Below are positions 26,753 through 34,146 of a stretch of DNA of 44,646 nucleotides, one piece after another. The notes under the pieces were generated by a model that ran no database searches, was not told the origin of the DNA, and was given only the letters and a program-made list of their open reading frames with translations. The stretch is from Lysobacterales bacterium (GTDB lineage: Bacteria > Pseudomonadota > Gammaproteobacteria > Xanthomonadales > SZUA-5). How positions within the stretch are numbered: the stretch's first letter is position 1; each line of letters starts with the position of its first letter. The stretch spans positions 1 through 44,646 of the forward strand of contig JALHRS010000050.1 in NCBI GenBank assembly GCA_022841325.1, written 5' to 3'. Position numbers and translations under genes: made by a program.

Positions 26753-27393
26753 AAATGATCCGGGTCGTGGTGGCCGATGACCACACCATCCTGCGCGAAG
26801 GCCTGGTGGCCCTGCTCAACGGCAGCGGCGACTGCCAGGTTGTCGGCCAGGCCGCCGATGGCATGCAGGCCCTGGAGCTGGCGCTGAAACTGGAGCCCGA
26901 TGTGGTCGTGCTCGATCTGTCGATGCCCAGGCTCAACGGGCTCGAGGTCGTGCGCCGGCTGGGGCAGGAACTGGAGCACACCCGGATCCTGGTGCTGACC
27001 ATGCATGCCGAAGAGGAATATGTGCTGCATGTGGTGCGTGCCGGCGCCGCCGGCTTCCTTCTCAAGGACAGCGCCAGCACCGAGCTGCTCAAGGCGGTGC
27101 GCGCACTGGCCGCAGGCCGCGCCTATTTCGGCCCGCATGCGTCTCAGGTACTGGCCCTGCAGGTACAGCAACCGCAGTCACGAATCGAAGACCCCTACCG
27201 GGACCTCACCGCACGTGAGCGCGAGGTCTTTCACCTGCTGGTCGAGGGACTGACCACCAAGGAAATCGCCAGACAGCTCGACATCAGCACCAAGACCGCC
27301 GAAAACCATCGCTTTCGGGCCATCGAGAAACTCGGCGTACGCAACACCGCGGAGCTGATCCGCTATGCGGTCAAGCATGGATTGTTCGAGTGA
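26749..27393 (+). CDS. NarL/FixJ-family response regulator
   Basis: A 214-residue DNA-binding regulator. The receiver domain (1-120) has acidic pocket D10-D11, phospho-acceptor D56 in VVLDLSMP, LTMHAEEE and FLLKDS. A LuxR-type helix-turn-helix (about 150-212) contains LTAREREVFHLLVEG and TKEIARQLDISTKTAENH. It is the expected partner of the histidine kinase just upstream; its target genes cannot be read from the sequence. TTG 26749 is preferred because GGAGGAA lies about six bases upstream and gives a 4-base overlap with the kinase stop; ATG 26755 is the alternative. Last gene of the operon; a GCACGGG array starts five bases after the stop. Confidence 0.92.
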   Translation: MKMIRVVVADDHTILREGLVALLNGSGDCQVVGQAADGMQALELALKLEPDVVVLDLSMPRLNGLEVVRRLGQELEHTRILVLTMHAEEEYVLHVVRAGAAGFLLKDSASTELLKAVRALAAGRAYFGPHASQVLALQVQQPQSRIEDPYRDLTAREREVFHLLVEGLTTKEIARQLDISTKTAENHRFRAIEKLGVRNTAELIRYAVKHGLFE

Positions 27394-27398
27394 GGTGA

Positions 27399-27461
27399 GC
27401 ACGGGGCACTGGGCACGGGGCACGGGGCACGGGGCACGGGGCACGGGGCACGGGGCACGGG
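27399..27461 (+). repeat. GCACGGG heptamer array (9 units), G-quadruplex pattern
   Basis: Nine contiguous GCACGGG units (one GCACTGG) right after the response-regulator stop codon. The G-runs separated by CAC fit a canonical G-quadruplex pattern on the sense strand. It is followed by GGAAAAGGCT; the array at 32121 has a similar GGGAAAGGCT tail. Confidence 0.92.
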
Positions 27462-27489
27462 AAAAGGCTCGCACGAAACCGCCTTGAGG

Positions 27490-27566
27490 AGGGCCGCGCG
27501 CCTGCGCGGCCGCTTCTGCCTTGGCTCCAGGCCAGCCACAACAGCGGCGCCGCGGCGGGGCGCCCT
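27490..27566 (+). repeat. GC-rich double-hairpin element, family G, copy 2
   Basis: GGGCCGCGCGCCTGCGCGGC followed after ~40 bases by CAGCGGCGCCGCGGCGGGGC and GCCC. It aligns with the reverse complement of 15921-16003. The preceding CCGCCTTGAGGAG matches GCGGCTTTGAGAAG before 32456. Confidence 0.7.
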
Positions 27567-27598
27567 CCACAAGGCGAGAGCGCCATGAACACCGGTTT

Positions 27599-28843
27599 TC
27601 AGTCCTGGGGATCTGTGCAGGCGATTTCGGGTTCGGATTCGAAGCCCGTGCTCAGGATCTGCTCGACCGGATCGAACCACCAGGCGGCACCGCGATGGTC
27701 GTCCGCCCCCGGTGCGCCGACCACCCAGCGCTGGCCATCGCTGGCCACGGACCAGCCCAGCAGCTGGCCGTAATTCGACTGCGGTACCACGGCACCGGCG
27801 GTCTCCAGCCAGCTGCCATTGCTCCGACGGAACATCCGCGCCGCGCCGCAAGAACCCCGGGCAAAGGGTGCACCGACCAGTGCCGTGTCGCCGGCCAGCG
27901 CCACCGACCAACCGAAGCGATCACCTTGAATACCAGCCAGCGCGGCCAGCATGGCCTGTTGAGACCAGACCCCGGCGGCGCTTTCGAACACGTACACGCC
28001 ACCGATGCCGTTGCCCGCCAGCGGCGCGCCGATCAGCGCGCGCGAGCCCTGCAAACTGACGGACGCGCCGAAGCTGTCACCGTTCCCCGCATTTCCAGCC
28101 ATCAACATCGCCTGCTGACTCCAGACGCCCAGCGTACGGGCGTAGACGAACGCCGCACCGTTGGCGTGGCTGCCGGAGCCGCTGGCCGCACGTCGCGGCG
28201 CGCCGACCAGCGCCAGATCGCCGCTCAACGAAACACTGCTGCCGAAACGCTCACCGGGCTGCGTCTGGTTGGGTATCAGGCGCTGTTCCTGGAGCCAGGT
28301 GGATCCACTTCGGGTGTAGACATATGCTGCGCCCATCCCATTGCTGGCGGCGTCGGCGCCGATCAGCAGTCGATTGCCCTGGAGTGCCAGCGCTCGACCG
28401 AAGCCGGTGCTCAGCAATCCTCCAGGCGCCTGGATGCGCGCCTGCAAGCTCCAGTTACCGGTCGCCTCGGTGTACACGTAGACGGCTGGCGGACTCTGAC
28501 CGGTTGCGGCGACCGCGAGGGTGTTGCCGGACAGCACTGCCACCTTCCCGAATTCATCTCCCGACGCGCCATTGCTCGGGGATATCCGGATTGGCGCTGA
28601 ACAGCCTGCCTGCTGACATTCATGTATGTAAATGGCACCGGTCTGAGCATTCTCGCCAGGGCTGCCGACGACCACACGCTGACCCTCGATGGCCAGCGCG
28701 TAGGCGAAGTCAGAACCGGCGCTGACCCGCGGGCTGTCGAGACGAACCGATTGCGCATGGGCCTTTGCAAGCCCGGCCGCGCAAGGCAACAGCGCCGCCG
28801 CGAGGGACCACAGGAGTATCGGATTGAGCGGTGATTTGGGCAT
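27599..28843 (-). CDS. Secreted FG-GAP repeat (integrin-like beta-propeller) protein
   Basis: A 414-residue exported protein. The N-terminal signal peptide (about 1-31, LLWSLAAALLPCAAGLAKA) is followed by about seven FG-GAP-like blades with the recurring pattern DxFGxxVxLxGxxxLVGAP...GAAYVF, for example RFGSSVSLSGDLALVGAP and RFGWSVALAGDTALVGAP. Such propellers bind ligands or calcium on the surface; no enzyme motif is present. The C-terminus has a conserved-looking tail (FDPVEQILSTGFE) like the short IF..GFE ending of many Xanthomonadales secreted propeller proteins. The gene converges on the response-regulator operon and lies between two repeat-free edges. Confidence 0.82.
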   Translation of the reverse strand: MPKSPLNPILLWSLAAALLPCAAGLAKAHAQSVRLDSPRVSAGSDFAYALAIEGQRVVVGSPGENAQTGAIYIHECQQAGCSAPIRISPSNGASGDEFGKVAVLSGNTLAVAATGQSPPAVYVYTEATGNWSLQARIQAPGGLLSTGFGRALALQGNRLLIGADAASNGMGAAYVYTRSGSTWLQEQRLIPNQTQPGERFGSSVSLSGDLALVGAPRRAASGSGSHANGAAFVYARTLGVWSQQAMLMAGNAGNGDSFGASVSLQGSRALIGAPLAGNGIGGVYVFESAAGVWSQQAMLAALAGIQGDRFGWSVALAGDTALVGAPFARGSCGAARMFRRSNGSWLETAGAVVPQSNYGQLLGWSVASDGQRWVVGAPGADDHRGAAWWFDPVEQILSTGFESEPEIACTDPQD

Positions 28844-28989
28844 GGACTAGCTTAGTGCCTCGGGCCGTCAGAGTGTCAAGCAAGCACTGGGTGAAACTCC
28901 TCAGCCGGGCGCCAGTTCTCGCCGGCTGCCGGCCCGCAGGGACCCTACCCTGAACGCTGCACTCACCCGGCGCTCGCCAGAATTCCTGC

Positions 28990-31464
28990 ATGCCCGTTCC
29001 TGCCCGACATTCGCTGACTGCCGATCCCGCTCTGGCTCATCTTCGGGACTGGTTCGCGACCCGTGGCTGGACCCCCGCGGAATTCCAGCTGCAGCTGTGG
29101 CAAGCCTGGCGCGAGGGCCGCAGCGGCTTGCTGCACGCCCCGACCGGCAGCGGCAAGACGCTGGCCATGTGGGGCGGTGTGTTGCTGGATGCGCTGGATG
29201 CCGAGGCGCCACCGGCGCCGGGCTTGCGCGTGTTCTGGATCACGCCGCTCAGGGCTCTGGCCACCGATACCCTGGAAAATCTGCGGGCGCCGACGCTGGA
29301 CCTCGGTCTGAACCTGGAGATCGAGCTACGCACCGCTGACACCAGCAGCGGCGCCCGTGCCCGTCAGCGCAAACGCCCGCCCTTCGCGCTGATCACCACA
29401 CCCGAGAGCCTGTCGCTGCGGCTCTCCCATGCCGATGAGCAGGCCGCACTGGCGCGGCTGGACGCCATCGTCGTCGACGAATGGCATGAGTTGCTCGGCA
29501 GCAAGCGCGGCGTACAGCTGGAGCTGTGTCTGGCACGGCTGCGGCAGCTGAATCCGCGACTGAAGATCTGGGGTGTGTCGGCCACGCTGGCAAACCTCGA
29601 TCAGGCCATGCAGGTCCTGCTCGGTCCTGGCGTCAACGGCAGCTTGATCCAGGCACCGGAACACCGCCGCCTCATCATCGACTCGGCCTTGCCATCCCAG
29701 TCCGAGCGCTTTCCCTGGGCCGGGCACCTCGGCCTGCGGCAGTTGCCGCAGGTGCTGGACAGCGTACTCGCCGCGCAAAGCACGCTGGTGTTCACCAACA
29801 CCCGGGCGCAGGCCGAGCTCTGGTTTCAGGCCCTGAGCGCGGTCTGGCCACTGGCAGCGCAGACGCTGGCGCTGCACCACGGCTCACTGGACGCCGAACA
29901 CCGGCGCGAGGTCGAACAGGGATTGCGCGAGGGCCGGCTGCGCGCGGTCGTGGCCACCTCCTCGCTGGACCTGGGCGTGGATTTCTGCAGTGTCGATCAG
30001 GTGATCCAGATCGGCAGTCCCAAGGGCATCGCCCGTCTGTTGCAGAGGGCCGGGCGCAGCGGCCATCGACCGGGGCAGGTCAGCCGCATCCGCTTTGTCG
30101 CCACCCAGATGCTGGAATTGCTGGAAATCGTGGCCACCCGCCGGGCGCTGGCGCGCGGCCGCATCGAGGCCCGCCCGCCGCTGACGCGCAGTCTGGACGT
30201 GCTCGCCCAGCATCTGGTGACGCTGGCGCTGGGCGGCGGCTTCGAGCGCGAGCCGATGCTGGCTGAGGTCCGCCGCTGCCATGCTTTCGCCGCGCTCGGC
30301 GAGCGCGAATTCGATCAGGTGCTGGACCTGATCACCCGTGGCGGCGCCAGTCTGGCCAGCTATCCGGACTATCAGCGGGTGCAGCTGCTGGACGGCCGCT
30401 ACCGGATCGAGGATCGCAAGCTGGCGCAGCGCCATCGCTGGGGTATCGGCACCATCGTCGCCGACAGCCAGATGCAGGTGCGCTTTGTCGGCGGCGGCTA
30501 CCTCGGCAGCGTCGAGGAGAGTTTCCTCACCCGCCTCAAGCCCGGCGACCGCTTCCAGTTTGCCGGGCGCAGCCTGGAGCTGGTGCGCATCCACCAGATG
30601 GAGGCCCAGGTGCGCCGGGGCAGCGGGCGCGCCGGTGCCGTCCCTCGCTGGATGGGTGGCAAGCTGCCGCTCAGCAGCGATCTGGCCGATGAGGTGCTGC
30701 AACTGCTGGCGCATCCCTTCGGCGACGAAGCCGAATGGCCGCTGCTGGGACCGATCCTGACCTTGCAGCAGCAGTTGTCGGCGCTACCACGCCCGGGCGT
30801 GCTGCTGGTCGAAATGCTGCGCACCCGCGAGGGCCATCATCTGGCGCTCTACCCCTATGCCGGCCGCAGCGTGCATGAAGGTCTGGCGCCGCTGCTGGCC
30901 GCAAGGATCGGCCGGCTGCGCCCAGCCAGTTTCAGCTATGCGGTCAACGATCATGGACTGATGCTGAGTTCACGGGCGCCGATCGCGCTGCAGGCGCAGC
31001 AGGTCGCCGCCCTGCTCGACCCGGCCGGCCTGATGGAGGACATCGAATCCAGTCTGAATCTGGCCGAGCTCGGACGACGCCAGTTTCGCGAGATCGCCCA
31101 GATCGCCGGGCTGGTGGTGCGCGCCGCCCCCGGCCGCCAGCGCAGCGTGCGCCAGCTGCAGGCGTCGAGCTCACTGCTGTTCGATGTGCTCTCCGAGCAC
31201 GATCCCGGCCACGTGCTGCTGGGCTGCGCCCGGCGCGAAGTGCTGGAGCAGCAGCTGGAGTACCAGCGACTGCTGGAAGTGCTGCAGCGCCTGGGGGCGG
31301 CTCGAGTGGAATGGCGGGAACCGAAATCCCTCACGCCATTCGCATTTCCGCTGTGGGCCGAGCGTCTGCGCGGGCAACTCAGCCTGGAAGACTGGCAGAC
31401 CCGCGTGCGGGCGATGGCCGAGACCATGGAGGCCAAGCACTCGCGCACGGTTGCCCGGCCATGA
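28990..31464 (+). CDS. Ligase-associated DNA-damage-response DEXH helicase (Lhr-like)
   Basis: A superfamily 2 3'-5' helicase of 824 residues, the usual size of the ligase-associated Lhr subgroup. Walker A APTGSGKT (about 50-57), TPLRALA, TTPES, box II DEWH in VVDEWHELLGSKRG, SATLAN, then the helicase C domain (VFTNTRAQAELW, ATSSLDLGVDF, QRAGRSGHRPG) and the long C-terminal Lhr-type region. In many bacteria this helicase is encoded with PdeM, an ATP-dependent DNA ligase and an MBL-fold exonuclease. Here only pdeM is adjacent, translationally coupled (ATGA). No strong ribosome binding site is seen before ATG 28990. Confidence 0.9.
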   Translation: MPVPARHSLTADPALAHLRDWFATRGWTPAEFQLQLWQAWREGRSGLLHAPTGSGKTLAMWGGVLLDALDAEAPPAPGLRVFWITPLRALATDTLENLRAPTLDLGLNLEIELRTADTSSGARARQRKRPPFALITTPESLSLRLSHADEQAALARLDAIVVDEWHELLGSKRGVQLELCLARLRQLNPRLKIWGVSATLANLDQAMQVLLGPGVNGSLIQAPEHRRLIIDSALPSQSERFPWAGHLGLRQLPQVLDSVLAAQSTLVFTNTRAQAELWFQALSAVWPLAAQTLALHHGSLDAEHRREVEQGLREGRLRAVVATSSLDLGVDFCSVDQVIQIGSPKGIARLLQRAGRSGHRPGQVSRIRFVATQMLELLEIVATRRALARGRIEARPPLTRSLDVLAQHLVTLALGGGFEREPMLAEVRRCHAFAALGEREFDQVLDLITRGGASLASYPDYQRVQLLDGRYRIEDRKLAQRHRWGIGTIVADSQMQVRFVGGGYLGSVEESFLTRLKPGDRFQFAGRSLELVRIHQMEAQVRRGSGRAGAVPRWMGGKLPLSSDLADEVLQLLAHPFGDEAEWPLLGPILTLQQQLSALPRPGVLLVEMLRTREGHHLALYPYAGRSVHEGLAPLLAARIGRLRPASFSYAVNDHGLMLSSRAPIALQAQQVAALLDPAGLMEDIESSLNLAELGRRQFREIAQIAGLVVRAAPGRQRSVRQLQASSSLLFDVLSEHDPGHVLLGCARREVLEQQLEYQRLLEVLQRLGAARVEWREPKSLTPFAFPLWAERLRGQLSLEDWQTRVRAMAETMEAKHSRTVARP

Positions 31465-32111
31465 CCGAAGCCGACAGCGTGCAACTGCGCTGGCACGGCG
31501 AACGGCTGCAGCTGCTGCCGCAGCGCGCCCTGCTCTTGCCCGAGCACAAGGCCCTGGTGATTGCCGACTGGCACCTGGGCAAGAGCGAGATCTTCCGCCG
31601 TGCCGGCATCGCCGTACCGGATGGCGGCACCGAAGCCGATCTGTCGCGGCTGGATCAGCTGATCGACCAGTTTCGCCCTGGCCAGCTGCTGGTCCTGGGC
31701 GATCTGGTCCATGGCGCGGTCAGGGCCGATTCGCCGTGGTTGACCCGGCTGAAAGCCTGGCGCAATCGCCATCCACAACTGGCCCTGCGCGCCGTGGTCG
31801 GCAACCACGACCGGCACCTCAAGGCCCTGCCACTGGACGAATGCATGCCGGCACTGCAGATCGGTGCGCTGCGTTGCGTGCATGAAAGCCTGGTCACCGC
31901 GGGTGCGCCAGAACTGGCCGGCCATCTGCACCCGGTGATGCGCCTGAGCGGAGCAGGCATGCGCGAACGCGTACCGGTGTTCTGGCTGCGGCCACGCAGC
32001 CTGATCCTGCCCTCCTTCGGCGGATTCACCGGCGGCCACCCGATTCAACCCGGCGCCGGCGATCAGGTCTATGCGGCCCTGCCGCAGGCGGTGATTGCGA
32101 TTCGGCGGTAG
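31461..32111 (+). CDS. pdeM: Ligase-associated DNA-damage-response endonuclease PdeM
   Basis: A calcineurin-like metallophosphoesterase of 216 residues with the dimetal motifs IADWHLGK (D-x-H), LGDLVHG (GD) and GNHDRH (GNHD), and a C-terminal FGGFTGG. In the ligase-associated module it acts as a phosphodiesterase/nuclease processing DNA ends together with the helicase, ligase and exonuclease. The start ATG overlaps the helicase stop by four bases. The frame is open further upstream but inside the helicase gene. A GCACGGG array starts nine bases after the stop. Confidence 0.9.
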   Translation: MTEADSVQLRWHGERLQLLPQRALLLPEHKALVIADWHLGKSEIFRRAGIAVPDGGTEADLSRLDQLIDQFRPGQLLVLGDLVHGAVRADSPWLTRLKAWRNRHPQLALRAVVGNHDRHLKALPLDECMPALQIGALRCVHESLVTAGAPELAGHLHPVMRLSGAGMRERVPVFWLRPRSLILPSFGGFTGGHPIQPGAGDQVYAALPQAVIAIRR

Positions 32112-32120
32112 GGAAATGGG

Positions 32121-32162
32121 GCACGGGGCACGGGGCACGGGGCACGGGGCACGGGGCACGGG
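32121..32162 (+). repeat. GCACGGG heptamer array (6 units), G-quadruplex pattern
   Basis: Six exact GCACGGG units nine bases after the pdeM stop, sense orientation, followed by GGAAAGGCT. Confidence 0.92.
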
Positions 32163-32210
32163 GAAAGGCTACGGCCAGAATTGTCCGTTGCTTGCATCCA
32201 TGCGATGCCG

Positions 32211-32244
32211 TAGGTCATGTTGACCGCGCAGCGGTCTAGGTGAC
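32211..32244 (+). repeat. REP hairpin, family A, copy 6
   Basis: TAG plus GTCATGTTGACCGC, loop GCA, then GCGGTCTAGGTGAC. The GACCGC/GCGGTC pair is another compensatory variant. GTAG-headed on the plus strand. Confidence 0.8.
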
Positions 32245-32323
32245 ATCGATGAAGCGAGAACACATCCATCGAAGCACCTGCGGAGGACGGCGAGGAATGG
32301 ATGTTGCGTCATCCGGACAGCAA

Positions 32324-32345
32324 TCGCGGCTGAAGCCGTTCCCAC
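32324..32345 (-). repeat. REP hairpin, family C
   Basis: TCGCGGCTGAAGCCGTTCC plus CAC, near-identical to the copies at 10205 and in metG at 15483. Confidence 0.75.
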
Positions 32346-32455
32346 AGGATTCGCGTTACGTGGCCCGCATTCGCGGCCAGCCGGGTCTGTCCAAGTGATT
32401 TATGCGAAGCCGATGGTCGGTAGACGAATCGGCTGGACAGAAGCGGCTTTGAGAA

Positions 32456-32512
32456 GGGACGCGCGCCTGCGCGGCTGCTCCGGGTTACGGCGGCGCCGCA
32501 GCGCGGCGCCCT
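32456..32512 (+). repeat. GC-rich double-hairpin element, family G, copy 3 (short)
   Basis: GACGCGCGCCTGCGCGGC and GGCGGCGCCGCAGCGCGGCG, separated by only ~15 bases, with the same left flank type as copy 2. Confidence 0.65.
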
Positions 32513-32540
32513 GAAGGAGCCCAGATCGCAAGTCATTGAT

Positions 32541-32682
32541 GCGTCATTGCGAGGAGCGTAGCGACGAAGCAATCCAGGTATCGCCGTACGCCCCTGGATT
32601 GCTTCGCTACGCTCGCAATGACGCCTGGGGGTTCATGGCCCGTGGGCAGTTTCGGGCCGACACACGCGGTTCGCAATGACGC
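32541..32682 (-). repeat. Composite CATTGCGAG element (about 142 bp), copy 4
   Basis: The reverse-orientation counterpart of 16816-16958: palindrome GCGTCATTGCGAGGAGC...CTGGATTGCTTCGC...CGCAATGACGCC, then GGGGGTTCAT, GGCCCG/CGGGCC, CACACGCGG and TTCGCAATGACGCC. Together with the other repeats it fills the 630-base gap after pdeM, which contains no gene. Confidence 0.85.
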
Positions 32683-32745
32683 CGAGTTAGGACCTACAAG
32701 AGTGCCGAACCCCGCTGCCTTTCCCCTGTCCCCTGCCCCGTTTCC

Positions 32746-34146
32746 TCAAATCCCCTTGCGCAACTCGCTGTACGCCGCCAGCGCGGCTTCGCGGCTGTGC
32801 TTGAGATCGAGGATAGGCTTGGGGTAGCCGCGCACACCGCCAACGGACCAGGGCTGGTGGATGTGTTCGGCGGGCAGATGGGCCAGTTCCGGCACGTACT
32901 TGCGAACGTAGCTGCCCAGCGGGTCGAAGCGCTCGCCCTGGGTGATCGGATTGAAGATGCGGAAATACGGTGCGGCATCGGCACCGCTGCCGGCAGTCCA
33001 CTGCCAGCCCTGGGTGTTGGCCGCCAGATCGGCGTCGACCAGGGTGTCCCAGAACCAGCGGGCGCCGTGCAGCCAGTGGTAGCGCAGATTCTTGGTCAGG
33101 AACGAGGCCACGATCATGCGCACCCGGTTGTGCATCCAGCCAGTGGCCCAGAGCTGGCGCATGCCGGCGTCCACGATCGGAATGCCGGTGCGCCCGCGCT
33201 GCCAGGCGCTCAACTGGGCCGGATCCACCTCGGCCCAGGGAAAATCGGCAAAGCTCGATTGCAGGGGCTGCTCGGTGGTATGCGGAAAGTGGTAGAGCAG
33301 ATGGTGGCCGAAATCGCGCCAGCCGAGTTCGCGCAAATAGGGCTCTGCCAGTTCGCGCTGGGCCAAAGATGCCTTGCGCAGCAGCCGATCGGCGACCTGG
33401 CGCGGACTGATCTCACCGAAATGCAGAGCGGGCGACAGCCTTGAGGTACCCGGTCGATCCGGGCGGTCGCGGCCTTGCGCGTAGTTTTCGAGGGCACCGA
33501 TGGCAAATTCATCCAGCTGTTCCCGGGCGGCCTCGCTGCCGGGCGACCAGGCGCCGTAGAAGCCCTGGTCCCAATCGATACGCGGCAGCAGTTCCAGGCT
33601 GTCGAGTTCAACGCCCGACACTTCGTGCGGAGTCAGGCTCGTCGGAGCGGGCAGCGGTTCGGGCAGCGGCAGACAGGTCTTGAGCTTGCGCCAGAAGGGG
33701 GTGAACACCCGATAGGGCTCACCGCTGCCATTCTTGATCTCCCAGGGCTCGGCGATCAGATGTGCGGCGTGGCTGTGAGCCTCGATGCCGCGACCGCGCA
33801 AGCCCTCCTTGATGCTGGCATCGCGGCGTACCAGCGCCGGGTCGTACATACGATTCCAGTAAACTGCACAGGCACCGGTCTGTTCGATCAGACGGTCCAG
33901 TTCCAGAGCTGTGTCACCCCGGCACAGCACCAGTCCGCTGCCCAGCGCTTTCAGATCTGCAGCCAGCGCCAGCAGACTGTGATGCAGCCACCACCGGGTG
34001 GCCGCTCCGGGCTCCCACGGCTGTTCTTCGTGCGGAGCGTGGATGTAGACCGGAATCGGTGTATGCCCGGCCGCGACCGCCGCGCACAGAGCCGGATTGT
34101 CGGCAATGCGCAGATCGCGCCTGAACCAGACCAGCGCGGTGGACAT
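32746..34146 (-). CDS. phrB: Deoxyribodipyrimidine photolyase (class I CPD type)
   Basis: A light-driven repair enzyme that splits cyclobutane pyrimidine dimers, using FADH- and an antenna cofactor. The 466 residues are typical. The N-terminal alpha/beta antenna domain begins ALVWFRRDLRIADNPAL. The FAD-binding helical domain carries TSRLSPALHFGEISPRQV, GIPIVDAGMRQLWATGWMHN and RYHWLHGARWFWDTLVDADL, then NTQGWQWTAGSGADAAPYF, the class I signature. Start ATG overlaps the stop of the upstream SDR gene by four bases (ATGA), so the two are translationally coupled. Confidence 0.95.
   Translation of the reverse strand: MSTALVWFRRDLRIADNPALCAAVAAGHTPIPVYIHAPHEEQPWEPGAATRWWLHHSLLALAADLKALGSGLVLCRGDTALELDRLIEQTGACAVYWNRMYDPALVRRDASIKEGLRGRGIEAHSHAAHLIAEPWEIKNGSGEPYRVFTPFWRKLKTCLPLPEPLPAPTSLTPHEVSGVELDSLELLPRIDWDQGFYGAWSPGSEAAREQLDEFAIGALENYAQGRDRPDRPGTSRLSPALHFGEISPRQVADRLLRKASLAQRELAEPYLRELGWRDFGHHLLYHFPHTTEQPLQSSFADFPWAEVDPAQLSAWQRGRTGIPIVDAGMRQLWATGWMHNRVRMIVASFLTKNLRYHWLHGARWFWDTLVDADLAANTQGWQWTAGSGADAAPYFRIFNPITQGERFDPLGSYVRKYVPELAHLPAEHIHQPWSVGGVRGYPKPILDLKHSREAALAAYSELRKGI

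Noticed and set aside
20823..27393. Type VI secretion regulatory cluster (FHA plus Ser/Thr kinase)
   Set aside because: No Tss/Vas structural gene is present, and the histidine kinase/response regulator pair is not part of the PpkA-PppA-Fha scheme.
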